From Flavimaricola marinus (GTDB lineage Bacteria; Pseudomonadota; Alphaproteobacteria; Rhodobacterales; Rhodobacteraceae), in the NCBI RefSeq assembly GCF_900184895.1, contig NZ_FXZK01000001.1:992001-1056000 (forward strand): DNA of 64,000 bases, in the 5' to 3' direction. Within the stretch, counting starts at the first letter, position 1, and every line of letters begins with the position of its first letter. Below, piece after piece: positions 16,972 through 24,563 of this stretch. The notes under the pieces are model-generated. The model saw only the letters and a list, made by a program, of their open reading frames with translations, was not told where the DNA came from and did no database searches. Both the position numbers and the translations under genes were made by a program.

Positions 16972-18093
16972 ATGACGGGCGTCACCCTGATCGGCTGCGG
17001 CTTCGTGGCCGATCTTTACATGACATCGTTGCAGAGTTTTCCGCAGATCAAGGTGGTCGGCGCCCACGACCGGGATCCGGGCCGGATGGCCGCGTTTTGC
17101 GCACATTGGGGCGTTTCGGCGCTGGCCGATATGGAGGCCGTCTTCGCCGCCCAACCACGCGATGGTGTGATCCTCAACCTGACGAACCCCTCCAGCCACG
17201 TTGCGATCAATCGCGCCTGCCTCGAGGCCGGCTTTCACGTCTGGTCCGAAAAGCCGCTCGCGCTTCGGATGGACGAGGCAAGAGAGCTCTCCGACTTCGC
17301 CGCCAGCAAGGGGTTGATGCTCGCCTCAGCCCCCTGCTCGGTGCTCGGTGAGGCCGCGCAGACCCTGATCCGCGCCGTCCGCGACGAAACCGCCGGCACC
17401 GCGCGACTGATCTATGCCGAGCTTGACGACGGCTTCATCCCACAAGCGCCGCTAAAGGATTGGATCAGCGCCAGCGGCGCGCCTTGGCCCTATGTCGATG
17501 AATTCCGAACCGGCTGCACATTGGAACATGCGGGCTACTACCTCAGTTGGTTGATCGCGATGTTCGGCACGGTGCGCAGTGTCACCGCCGCAAGCGCCAC
17601 CGTGATCCCCGACAAGCTCGGCGTCACCGAAGCCGCCCCCGATTTCTCGACCGCTGTGCTGTTTTTCGAGGCCGGGCCGGTAGCACGTCTGACCTGCTCC
17701 ATCGCCGCCCCCCACGATCACCGGATCCGGGTGGTGGGTGACGACGGTGTGCTGGAGGTCGGCAAGGCGTGGGACAACAGCGCCCCCGTCCGTTACCGGC
17801 GGCGACTGCGGCTGCGCAGGCGGCTGATGGAGCATCCGTTCGGCAAAAGGCTCACCCCCGTGACGCCCACGCATCCCAAGGTCAAACGCACCGGGGCTGC
17901 GGCGATGAACTTTGCGCTCGGCCCGGCAGAGATGCTGCAGGCCATCGCGGCGGGTCAACCCAGCCGATTGGCGGGCGACTATGCCCTGCACCTGAACGAA
18001 GTGACATTGGCGATCCAGAATGCCGGCGAGCACAGCGGCTCTCAGGTGATGACAACATCCTGCGCCCCGATGGAGCCGATGACATGGGGCTGA
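16972..18093 (+). CDS. Gfo/Idh/MocA-family oxidoreductase
   Basis: A 373-aa protein with an N-terminal Rossmann fold (VTLIGCGFVADLYM) and the catalytic EKP motif at residues 93-95 (WSEKPLAL), both diagnostic. The C-terminal alpha/beta dimer domain covers residues 125-373 and has a basic patch of several arginines near residue 275. These enzymes use NAD(P) to oxidise or epimerise sugars or nucleotide sugars, fitting the surrounding polysaccharide genes. It overlaps the next gene by 10 nt. Upstream is an AT-richer divergent region shared with the WecG-like gene. Confidence 0.9.
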   Translation: MTGVTLIGCGFVADLYMTSLQSFPQIKVVGAHDRDPGRMAAFCAHWGVSALADMEAVFAAQPRDGVILNLTNPSSHVAINRACLEAGFHVWSEKPLALRMDEARELSDFAASKGLMLASAPCSVLGEAAQTLIRAVRDETAGTARLIYAELDDGFIPQAPLKDWISASGAPWPYVDEFRTGCTLEHAGYYLSWLIAMFGTVRSVTAASATVIPDKLGVTEAAPDFSTAVLFFEAGPVARLTCSIAAPHDHRIRVVGDDGVLEVGKAWDNSAPVRYRRRLRLRRRLMEHPFGKRLTPVTPTHPKVKRTGAAAMNFALGPAEMLQAIAAGQPSRLAGDYALHLNEVTLAIQNAGEHSGSQVMTTSCAPMEPMTWG

Positions 18094-19019
18094 ACCTCCT
18101 CGTCACCGGGGCTGGCGGTTTTCTGGGCCAAGCCGTCGTCACCGCGGCCATGGCCCGTGGTCATTGGGTGCGGGCGATCGTCAGGCGCGAGACAACGCTC
18201 GCAGACGGTGCTGTGGCCGAAATCTGTGATTTGGGGCGCGACGCCATCGACCTGACTGGGATCGACGCCGTGATCCACTGCGCCGCGGCGCTTTCCGGCG
18301 ACGACGCCGCTCAAGAGCGCGATACCGTGGCCCCCACCCGCGCTTTGGTCGCCGCCATCGCCGGGATGGACCGACCACCCCGGCTCGTGCTGACGAGCTC
18401 ACTGTCGGTCTACGAGTATCGAAGCCTCGCCTCCGGCAGCACACTCACCGAACACGCGGCGCTCGAGACAGACGCCGACAGCAGAGACGCCTACACCCGC
18501 GCCAAACTCGCGCAAGAAGCCGTCGCGCAAGAGGCGCTCACCGATCTTTGGCTGATCAGAGCCGGTCTGATCTATGGCCCCGGGCGTGTGTGGAACGCCC
18601 ATTTAGGGGTCGGCATCGGGCCAATGCTTGTGCGGATCGGCGGCACCGGCGAACTGCCCCTCATCCACCTGACCGATTGCGCCGAGGCGATGGTTCTGGC
18701 CGCAGAGACACCGATCGGCGAGCCCCGACCGCTGAACCTGATCGGAGACGACCTTCCCGACAGAAGCCGGTTCATCACCGCATTCCGCAGCAGCGGCTGG
18801 CCCAAGGTCGTCGTGCCGTTGCCGTGGCAAATCCTCGATGCTGTGAGGCGGCTGCTCCGCCCGTTTCCCGGCCTGCCGGGTCTGTTGCGGCCGGCCTCTC
18901 TACGAGCCCGGATGATGCCGCTACGATATGTAAACGACGCCGCGAAATCGGCCCTCGGATGGAAACCACAAATCCCGTTCGACGCAGGCATCGCCGCAGC
19001 CCTGAAGGTGACCCGATGA
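18084..19019 (+). CDS. NAD-dependent epimerase/dehydratase family protein
   Basis: A 311-aa extended SDR: NAD-binding TGAGGFLG at residues 8-15, HCAAAL at about 65-70, and the Tyr137-x3-Lys141 catalytic pair in DAYTRAKLAQE. These act on nucleotide sugars (4-epimerisation, dehydration or reduction). Its ATG (18084) lies inside the end of the Gfo/Idh gene in another frame and its stop overlaps the following glycosyltransferase start (ATGA). The reading frame is open further upstream but that part is inside the neighbour, and the Rossmann motif fixes the true start. Confidence 0.88.
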   Translation: MGLNLLVTGAGGFLGQAVVTAAMARGHWVRAIVRRETTLADGAVAEICDLGRDAIDLTGIDAVIHCAAALSGDDAAQERDTVAPTRALVAAIAGMDRPPRLVLTSSLSVYEYRSLASGSTLTEHAALETDADSRDAYTRAKLAQEAVAQEALTDLWLIRAGLIYGPGRVWNAHLGVGIGPMLVRIGGTGELPLIHLTDCAEAMVLAAETPIGEPRPLNLIGDDLPDRSRFITAFRSSGWPKVVVPLPWQILDAVRRLLRPFPGLPGLLRPASLRARMMPLRYVNDAAKSALGWKPQIPFDAGIAAALKVTR

Positions 19020-20266
19020 GCAATCCGCTGCCCGGCCCGATCGCCTACCTGACCGGCGAATACCCACGCGCGACCGATACCTTCATTCAACGCGAGGTTG
19101 CAGCTCTGCGTGACATCGATTTCGAGATAGAAACCTGCTCGATCCGGCGCACCGGGCCGGAGCACATCGTTGGGCCAGAGCAGGCCGAGGAGCAAAAGCG
19201 CACCTTTCACGTCCTCTCCAGCACCGCCGGACTGCGCGGGTTGCGGGCGCAATTCCGCGCTCTGCGTGAACCGGGGCGCTACCTTCGAGCCCTGCGGCTG
19301 GCGTGGTCGACAGCGCCCAGGGGGGTGAAAGGCAGGCTCTACAACCTGATCTACTTTGCCGAGGCCGTGACTTTGGCCGACCACATGCGCCAACGCGGTG
19401 TCGTGCACCTGCACAACCACATTGCGAAGGCGAGTTGCACGGTGGCCATGCTGGCCAGCGCGTTATCGAGGATCCCCTACAGCTTTACCCTGCACGGGCC
19501 GGACATCTTCTTTGCGCCCGACCATTGGCGGCTGGATGCCAAGATCGAACGGGCCAGTTTCGTCGCCTGCATCAGCGAATTCTGCCGGTCGCAGGCGATG
19601 TTGTTCTCTGACCAACAGCATTGGAACAAACTGCACATAGTGCACTGCGGCATCGACCCGTCGCGCTATGCCGGCGCGACGAAACCTCCGGGGCAGGACC
19701 TGCTTTTCGTCGGGCGGCTCGCAGCGGTCAAAGGCGTGCCGGTGCTGTTCGAGGCATTGGCCGAGGCCCGCACCAGCCTGCCAAACCTGCGGCTGACCCT
19801 GATCGGCGACGGCCTGGACAGGCCGGCACTCGAGACCCTCGCAAAGTCGATGGGCCTGAGCGACGCGATCACCTTCGCCGGCTACAAGAACCAAACCGAA
19901 GTGGCCGAGGCTTTGGCCAAGGCCGACCTTCTGGTCCTGCCCAGCTTTGCCGAAGGCGTGCCGGTCGTCCTGATGGAGGCGATGGCCGCGGGCAAACCGG
20001 TCGTCGCGACACAGGTCGGCGGCGTGGGCGAACTCGTCGACAGCGGGCACACCGGGCATCTGGTCCCTCCCGGCGACGGACGCGCACTTGCCAAGGCAAT
20101 CCGTGACAGCCTCTCAGACCCGCAATGGTATGCAAAAGCCGGCGCCGCCGGACGGGCCAAGGTCAGCCACGATTTCAACGCCGCGTCCGAGGCAGCATGG
20201 CTCGCCATCCTCCTGATTTCGGCGCACTCAGGGGCGGCCCGCCCCGGCAAACGGCCAGAGCGGTGA
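19016..20266 (+). CDS. Glycosyltransferase family 4 (group 1)
   Basis: A 416-aa GT-B enzyme. The N-terminal half starts IAYLTGEYPRATDTFIQREV, typical of colanic-acid/exopolysaccharide transferases. The C-terminal half holds LLFVGRLAAVKGVPVLFEAL, LIGDGLDRPAL and the donor-binding FAEGVPVVLMEAMAAGKPVVAT near residue 315, with the E-x7-E pattern. It should transfer a nucleotide-activated sugar to the growing lipid-linked repeat unit on the cytoplasmic face. The start overlaps the upstream stop by 4 nt; the next gene starts 2 nt after its stop. Confidence 0.9.
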   Translation: MSNPLPGPIAYLTGEYPRATDTFIQREVAALRDIDFEIETCSIRRTGPEHIVGPEQAEEQKRTFHVLSSTAGLRGLRAQFRALREPGRYLRALRLAWSTAPRGVKGRLYNLIYFAEAVTLADHMRQRGVVHLHNHIAKASCTVAMLASALSRIPYSFTLHGPDIFFAPDHWRLDAKIERASFVACISEFCRSQAMLFSDQQHWNKLHIVHCGIDPSRYAGATKPPGQDLLFVGRLAAVKGVPVLFEALAEARTSLPNLRLTLIGDGLDRPALETLAKSMGLSDAITFAGYKNQTEVAEALAKADLLVLPSFAEGVPVVLMEAMAAGKPVVATQVGGVGELVDSGHTGHLVPPGDGRALAKAIRDSLSDPQWYAKAGAAGRAKVSHDFNAASEAAWLAILLISAHSGAARPGKRPER

Positions 20267-20268
20267 GC

Positions 20269-21243
20269 ATGATAAGCAGCATCGGCGCGGTCGCCATTGG
20301 CCGGAACGAAGGCGAAAGGCTGCGGCACTGCCTGACCAGCCTGATCCAGCAGGTCGATCGTGTGGTCTATGTCGACTCCGGGTCGCGGGACGGCAGCGTC
20401 GCCTTGGCGCGGTCCTTGGGGGTTGAGGTCGTCGAGCTTGACACCAGCCAAGCCTTCACCGCCGCGCGTGGCCGCAACGCCGGGGTCGAGGCTCTTCGAG
20501 CCGACGGTCTGCCGGACCATATCCAATTCGTCGACGGCGATTGCCTGCTGGTCCAAGGCTGGATCGCCGCCGGACAGGCAGAGCTCAATCGCGATCCGAC
20601 CCTCGGACTGGTCACAGGCTGGCGGTCGGAAATCCACCGCGATGCCAGCGTCTACAACCAGATGTGCGATATCGAATGGCACCGACCGGCAGGCGAGATC
20701 CGCTCCTGTGGCGGCGACATGCTGGTGCGCAGCACAGCCTTCGACAAGGTGGACGGGTTCAACCCCGCGCTGATCTGCTCTGAGGACGAAGACTTCTGCC
20801 TGCGGGTGCGCGCGGCCGGGTTCACGGCGCGGCGGCTTCCGCTGGACATGACGCGCCATGACGCGAACCTGACCCGCTTTGGGCAATGGTGGCAGCGCAA
20901 CGTGCGGTCGGGGCACGGCTTTGCCGAAGTCGGCGGAATGCACGGCACGCATTTCGTGGCCGAACGGCGGCGGGTCTGGCTCTACGGAGCGGTGCTGCCA
21001 CTGCTCATCCTGCTGGCTCTTCTGGCCGCGCTGCCACTTGTGGCGCTGATCTTGCTGGCGATCTACGGCCTGTCTTGGTGGCGCACCGCGCGCGGGCTCA
21101 AGGCTCAGGGGCAACCGGGCAAAGAGGCCGCGCAACACGCCGCATTCTACACCCTCGCCAAGCTCCCAAACCTGCAGGGGATGCTGTTCTACTTCTGGCG
21201 GCGGGCGAGAGGGCAAACCGCCACGCTGATCGAGTATAAATGA
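20269..21243 (+). CDS. Glycosyltransferase family 2 with C-terminal membrane helices
   Basis: A 324-aa GT-A enzyme. It begins GAVAIGRNEGERLRHCLTSL, then VVYVDSGSRDGSVALARSLG, with the nucleotide-sugar-binding acidic motif in FVDGDCLL at about residue 90 and EDEDFCLRVR near 175. Two hydrophobic helices around residues 235-270 would tether it to the inner membrane. ATG 20269 is used; an in-frame GTG at 20263 overlapping the previous stop is an alternative. It is the last gene of a tightly packed rightward run before a 117-bp gap. Confidence 0.87.
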   Translation: MISSIGAVAIGRNEGERLRHCLTSLIQQVDRVVYVDSGSRDGSVALARSLGVEVVELDTSQAFTAARGRNAGVEALRADGLPDHIQFVDGDCLLVQGWIAAGQAELNRDPTLGLVTGWRSEIHRDASVYNQMCDIEWHRPAGEIRSCGGDMLVRSTAFDKVDGFNPALICSEDEDFCLRVRAAGFTARRLPLDMTRHDANLTRFGQWWQRNVRSGHGFAEVGGMHGTHFVAERRRVWLYGAVLPLLILLALLAALPLVALILLAIYGLSWWRTARGLKAQGQPGKEAAQHAAFYTLAKLPNLQGMLFYFWRRARGQTATLIEYK

Positions 21244-21256
21244 CCGTCGGATGGCC

Positions 21257-21344
21257 CCGAATTTCGGCACATCATTTGTCGTGAAAGTTGCACCAATGGC
21301 ATATTTACGCCCAGATTGTCGGGCAAAAGGCTGTGGATACACAG
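21257..21344. promoter_or_regulatory. Palindromes upstream of the CpsD-like gene
   Basis: Two exact inverted repeats lie in the 117-bp gap before the CpsD-like ATG at 21361. CCGAA-T-TTCGG is at 21257-21267 and CTGTG-GATA-CACAG at 21331-21344, the latter only 17 bp before the start. No strong -35/-10 pair was recognised. They may be regulator sites; the first resembles one upstream of the acyltransferase gene. Confidence 0.4.
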
Positions 21345-21360
21345 ATAGGTTAGCGACGGT

Positions 21361-22413
21361 ATGAACGCGAAATATTCCCGGCGGACAGGACGGCCGCGGC
21401 TCGACGCCAGCGAACGCGCAAGGCTGCTCGCCGAGATCGCGAAGCTCGGCGCGCCCGCAACGACGGAACTCGACGCGCAGTCGGCCGCCCTCCGTGCCGC
21501 TTTGAGCGAAAGCGTGGAGCCACCGGCCGACGAGCCGGAGGCAGCCCAAGACGCCGTGACGCCCACCGACCGCGAAGCCACGGCCGCCGCCCCGATCGAA
21601 CAACCCAAAGCGCCCGCAGAGCCCGCAGAGCCCGCCGCAAAACCAGCGGCACAGCCCGCACCACCCCAAAGAGCGCCTTCGCCCAAAGCTCTGAACGCGG
21701 AATGGGCCGGACTGCCGATGCTCGACGTCTCCCCGGCCCTGCTCGAACGCAATCTCGTGATAACCGCCAAGCGAACCGACCCTGCCCACGGGGCCTTCGA
21801 TGTGCTGCGGACGCGGTTGGTTCAGGCATTGGCCGAGAAGGGATGGCGGCGCGTCGCGATCACGTCTCCGACCGCCGGTTGCGGCAAGAGCTTCACCGCG
21901 ATCAACCTCGCCGTGACCCTCTCGCGCTATGACCAATGCCGGACCATCCTGATGGATATGGATCTTCGCAAACCGGGCCTGGCGCGTTACCTCGGGGTGC
22001 GCAATGCGGGCAGCACCGGCGACTATCTGCGCGGGCTCACCGATGCACCGGACTACTTCACGCGTTTGCAGGGCGAACGGCTCAACATCGGGACGAACCT
22101 TGCACTAGGGCTCAACGGTCAGGTCGAGGATTTCGCTGCCGAGTTGTTTCAACAGCCAAGCACCGGCGAGGTGTTGGCCGAGATGGAAGACATGTTTGCA
22201 CCCGAAGTGGTGCTCTTTGATCTGCCACCCGCCTTGGCGCAAGACGACGTGATCGCCTTCAGACCGCACTTCGATTGCCTGCTGATGGTCGTCGGCGGAG
22301 GGATCACCACGGCAGAGGAAGTGCGCGAAGCGCAGCGGCGGATCGGAGAGGACAAGCCATTACTAGGGGTCGTGCTGAACAAGGCCGAGGTCGAGGGCGA
22401 CTACGCCTACTGA
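21361..22413 (+). CDS. CpsD/CapB-type BY-kinase-like ATPase
   Basis: A 350-aa protein. Residues 1-50 are basic and helical, 52-107 are a Pro/Ala/Glu-rich linker, and 130-350 form the ParA/MinD-like ATPase fold. It has Walker A SPTAGCGKSFTA (Lys176), Walker A' TILMDMDLRKPGL (Asp199, Asp201) and Walker B-like VVLFDLPP, as in bacterial tyrosine kinases that drive Wzy-dependent capsule assembly. The C-terminus has only two tyrosines (GDYAY), not the long Tyr cluster of Wzc/CpsD, so autophosphorylation may be limited. It probably works with the Wzz-like protein encoded convergently, whose gene overlaps it by 7 nt. Confidence 0.85.
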   Translation: MNAKYSRRTGRPRLDASERARLLAEIAKLGAPATTELDAQSAALRAALSESVEPPADEPEAAQDAVTPTDREATAAAPIEQPKAPAEPAEPAAKPAAQPAPPQRAPSPKALNAEWAGLPMLDVSPALLERNLVITAKRTDPAHGAFDVLRTRLVQALAEKGWRRVAITSPTAGCGKSFTAINLAVTLSRYDQCRTILMDMDLRKPGLARYLGVRNAGSTGDYLRGLTDAPDYFTRLQGERLNIGTNLALGLNGQVEDFAAELFQQPSTGEVLAEMEDMFAPEVVLFDLPPALAQDDVIAFRPHFDCLLMVVGGGITTAEEVREAQRRIGEDKPLLGVVLNKAEVEGDYAY

Positions 22414-23714
22414 CCGCTTGCCGCCGTGCGTGAAAACGGCAGCAGGTCGAGAAGCCCAGCAAACCAGCCCTGCACCGCCCCATAGGCTGCGGCCAGAAGC
22501 GCCGCCAAGCCGATGAGCCATCCGCCGCCACGTTGCATCCGGGTCCGTCGAGTTGTCAGATTGGGAACCACGATCACCGGCCGAATACCCAACTGCGCCT
22601 CAAGCTGATCCGCCGTGCGAATGGCCGAATTCATCGTCTCGAAACTGAGCGCCGCCCCCAGAGCAAGGATCAACGACGCGACACCGCCCGCCATGGCGAT
22701 CTTCTTGCGGCTGGCCGACACTGCGAATTCCGGCGGAACCGCGGTCTCCAGAATGGTGAAGCGTTCCGCCTGATCCTGGCTTTCCAACAGCTGTGTCATG
22801 GCCGCCTCGGTCCGGCGCGAGGTGATGACCACGAACTCGGCATTCAACTGCTCCAGCTCCCGGTTCAGCGCATTCAACTGTCGCTCGACTTCCGGAGCCT
22901 CGGTCAGCGCACGTTCGATCTGGCGGATGTTTTCGGTGATCAGGCTGCGCTGCTGCTGCAACAGGTCGGTCTGTCTGGCCAACTCGTCATCGCGCAGCCG
23001 ATCCGACGAGGTCTGCAATTCGATCAACTGGCGATCAATCGCGATCTGGGATTCGGCAAGGCGGGTCAACCGGTCCCGCTGAGCATCGAGGCCCTCCGGA
23101 AGAGCGGCGGCATTGGTCCGTTTGAATTCCGCAAGCCGGGCCTCGATCTCGACAATCTCGGCCGAAACGCGCGCCTCTTCGCTGACAAAGAAATCAAGCG
23201 TCCGCGCCGCGCGTCCCTCGGAGCGGACCTGCGCCTCTTCGAGAATCTCACGGACAAACTCGTTCGCCACGGCAGCCGCCAATTCGGCATCATCGAGCCG
23301 CACCGTGATGGCCAAGCCAGACGGCTGCACATCGGGGCGCCACGTCTGACTTGGATCGACCAGCTTCACAATGGCGACCGCCTCCCGCAAGAAGCCGACT
23401 TGCAGGCTCGGGGATTGGCCCGGAAACAGACCGAACTGCGCAACCATCTTGGCCATGTTGTCCCGGGACATCAGCTTTTGCTGGATCAGGTCCAATTGCG
23501 AATCCGCACTGGTCGTCATCGCCGCCGATCCGGTCAACTGCTCCGAGACTTGCGGCGCTTCGATCTGGATGACGGCCGTCGCCTCGAACAGCCGCGGCTG
23601 TTGCAGCGCAAACCAGACAGAGGCCGGCAAACCGACCATCAGCACAAGCAGAATGATCGGCAGCCGCCGCCACAGCATACGCAGCAGGAATCGCGGGGAC
23701 GTCAGTTGGCTCAT
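22407..23714 (-). CDS. Wzz/GumC-type polysaccharide co-polymerase
   Basis: A 435-aa inner-membrane protein with one helix at residues 15-37 (LPIILLVLMVGLPASVWF) and a second near 390-410. A large periplasmic region lies between them, rich in long coiled coil (about residues 160-330, many Glu/Arg/Leu/Gln heptads). This is the Wzz/GumC layout that sets chain length and links export to the CpsD-type ATPase. GAGGAG six nt upstream supports ATG 23714 over the longer frame opening at 23747. The gene is convergent with, and overlaps, the cpsD-like gene, so the two partners are not in one transcript. Confidence 0.88.
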   Translation of the reverse strand: MSQLTSPRFLLRMLWRRLPIILLVLMVGLPASVWFALQQPRLFEATAVIQIEAPQVSEQLTGSAAMTTSADSQLDLIQQKLMSRDNMAKMVAQFGLFPGQSPSLQVGFLREAVAIVKLVDPSQTWRPDVQPSGLAITVRLDDAELAAAVANEFVREILEEAQVRSEGRAARTLDFFVSEEARVSAEIVEIEARLAEFKRTNAAALPEGLDAQRDRLTRLAESQIAIDRQLIELQTSSDRLRDDELARQTDLLQQQRSLITENIRQIERALTEAPEVERQLNALNRELEQLNAEFVVITSRRTEAAMTQLLESQDQAERFTILETAVPPEFAVSASRKKIAMAGGVASLILALGAALSFETMNSAIRTADQLEAQLGIRPVIVVPNLTTRRTRMQRGGGWLIGLAALLAAAYGAVQGWFAGLLDLLPFSRTAASGQ

Positions 23715-23915
23715 CGCCATCTCCTCGACGTGACGAACAGGGCCCACCCCTGCACATCTGATTTTGCCCCTCGGGGGCGCGTGTCCGGCTATTGCCGGTT
23801 TCGCGCCATACCCTCGTCACATTCTACGAAAATTGAGCGCAGAGTTCTACGGCGGATCCGGCGCATTCTGGAAACGACGCGTTTCGATTTCCGAATTCAG
23901 CGCCACAATATCGCC

Positions 23916-24563
23916 TTATTTCAAAGGCGAAAGGGACAGCGCCGTCACGATCACGCCATCACGGCGCAGCACATGCCCGTGCACCGGGGTGTCGTTGGTC
24001 CAGCCGTGCACCGGCACCGTGATACGCGCCTCGAACGCCGCCCCATCGAGCCTGACCTGCACCGCGTCAAACCCCCAAACCTGCCGAGCAATTGGATAGA
24101 ACGCCTTGTAGACGGCCTCCTTGGCGGAAAACAGGATGCGCTGGTCAGAAACAGGGACACGATGCTCGGCGGTAAACAGCACCTCCGCCACCACGTCCGG
24201 GGGCAAGGGAGCATCAGGCTCCAGATCGACCCCCAGCATCGGATACTTCGCTGCGTGTGCGATCAGCGCCACACACAGACCCGACCCGTGGCTGATGGAA
24301 CCGGCGATCCCCTCGGGCCAGATCGGCGCACGATCCCGCCCCACCGGCACAGCCGCCTCCGGTGCACCCAGGTTCACCATCGCGGCACGCGCGCAGGCTC
24401 GACCGGTCGAAAACTCGGCCAATCTGTCGGGTGTGGCACGGTCCAAGGCTCGCCTCTCTTCCGGCCAAAGTGGCATTGGTCCGGAAATCTCCCTGGCGGC
24501 AACACCCACGTCCTCGCCCAGACGCGCCTGCAATTCCGCGACCAATCCGGCCGCGATCGTCAC
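23916..24563 (-). CDS. 4'-phosphopantetheinyl transferase (EntD/Sfp type)
   Basis: A 215-aa enzyme recognised by GIAGSISHGSGLCVALIAHA (about residues 85-104), LGVDLEPDAPL with the Mg-binding Asp/Glu, and FSAKEAVYKAFYPI, the W/FSxKEAxxK signature of group II transferases. It attaches the phosphopantetheine arm to carrier proteins. Its targets are surely the ACP of the PKS and the PCP of the NRPS, since its ATG overlaps the NRPS stop by 4 nt. It is the last gene of that operon; about 200 bp separate it from the Wzz gene. Confidence 0.93.
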   Translation of the reverse strand: MTIAAGLVAELQARLGEDVGVAAREISGPMPLWPEERRALDRATPDRLAEFSTGRACARAAMVNLGAPEAAVPVGRDRAPIWPEGIAGSISHGSGLCVALIAHAAKYPMLGVDLEPDAPLPPDVVAEVLFTAEHRVPVSDQRILFSAKEAVYKAFYPIARQVWGFDAVQVRLDGAAFEARITVPVHGWTNDTPVHGHVLRRDGVIVTALSLSPLK

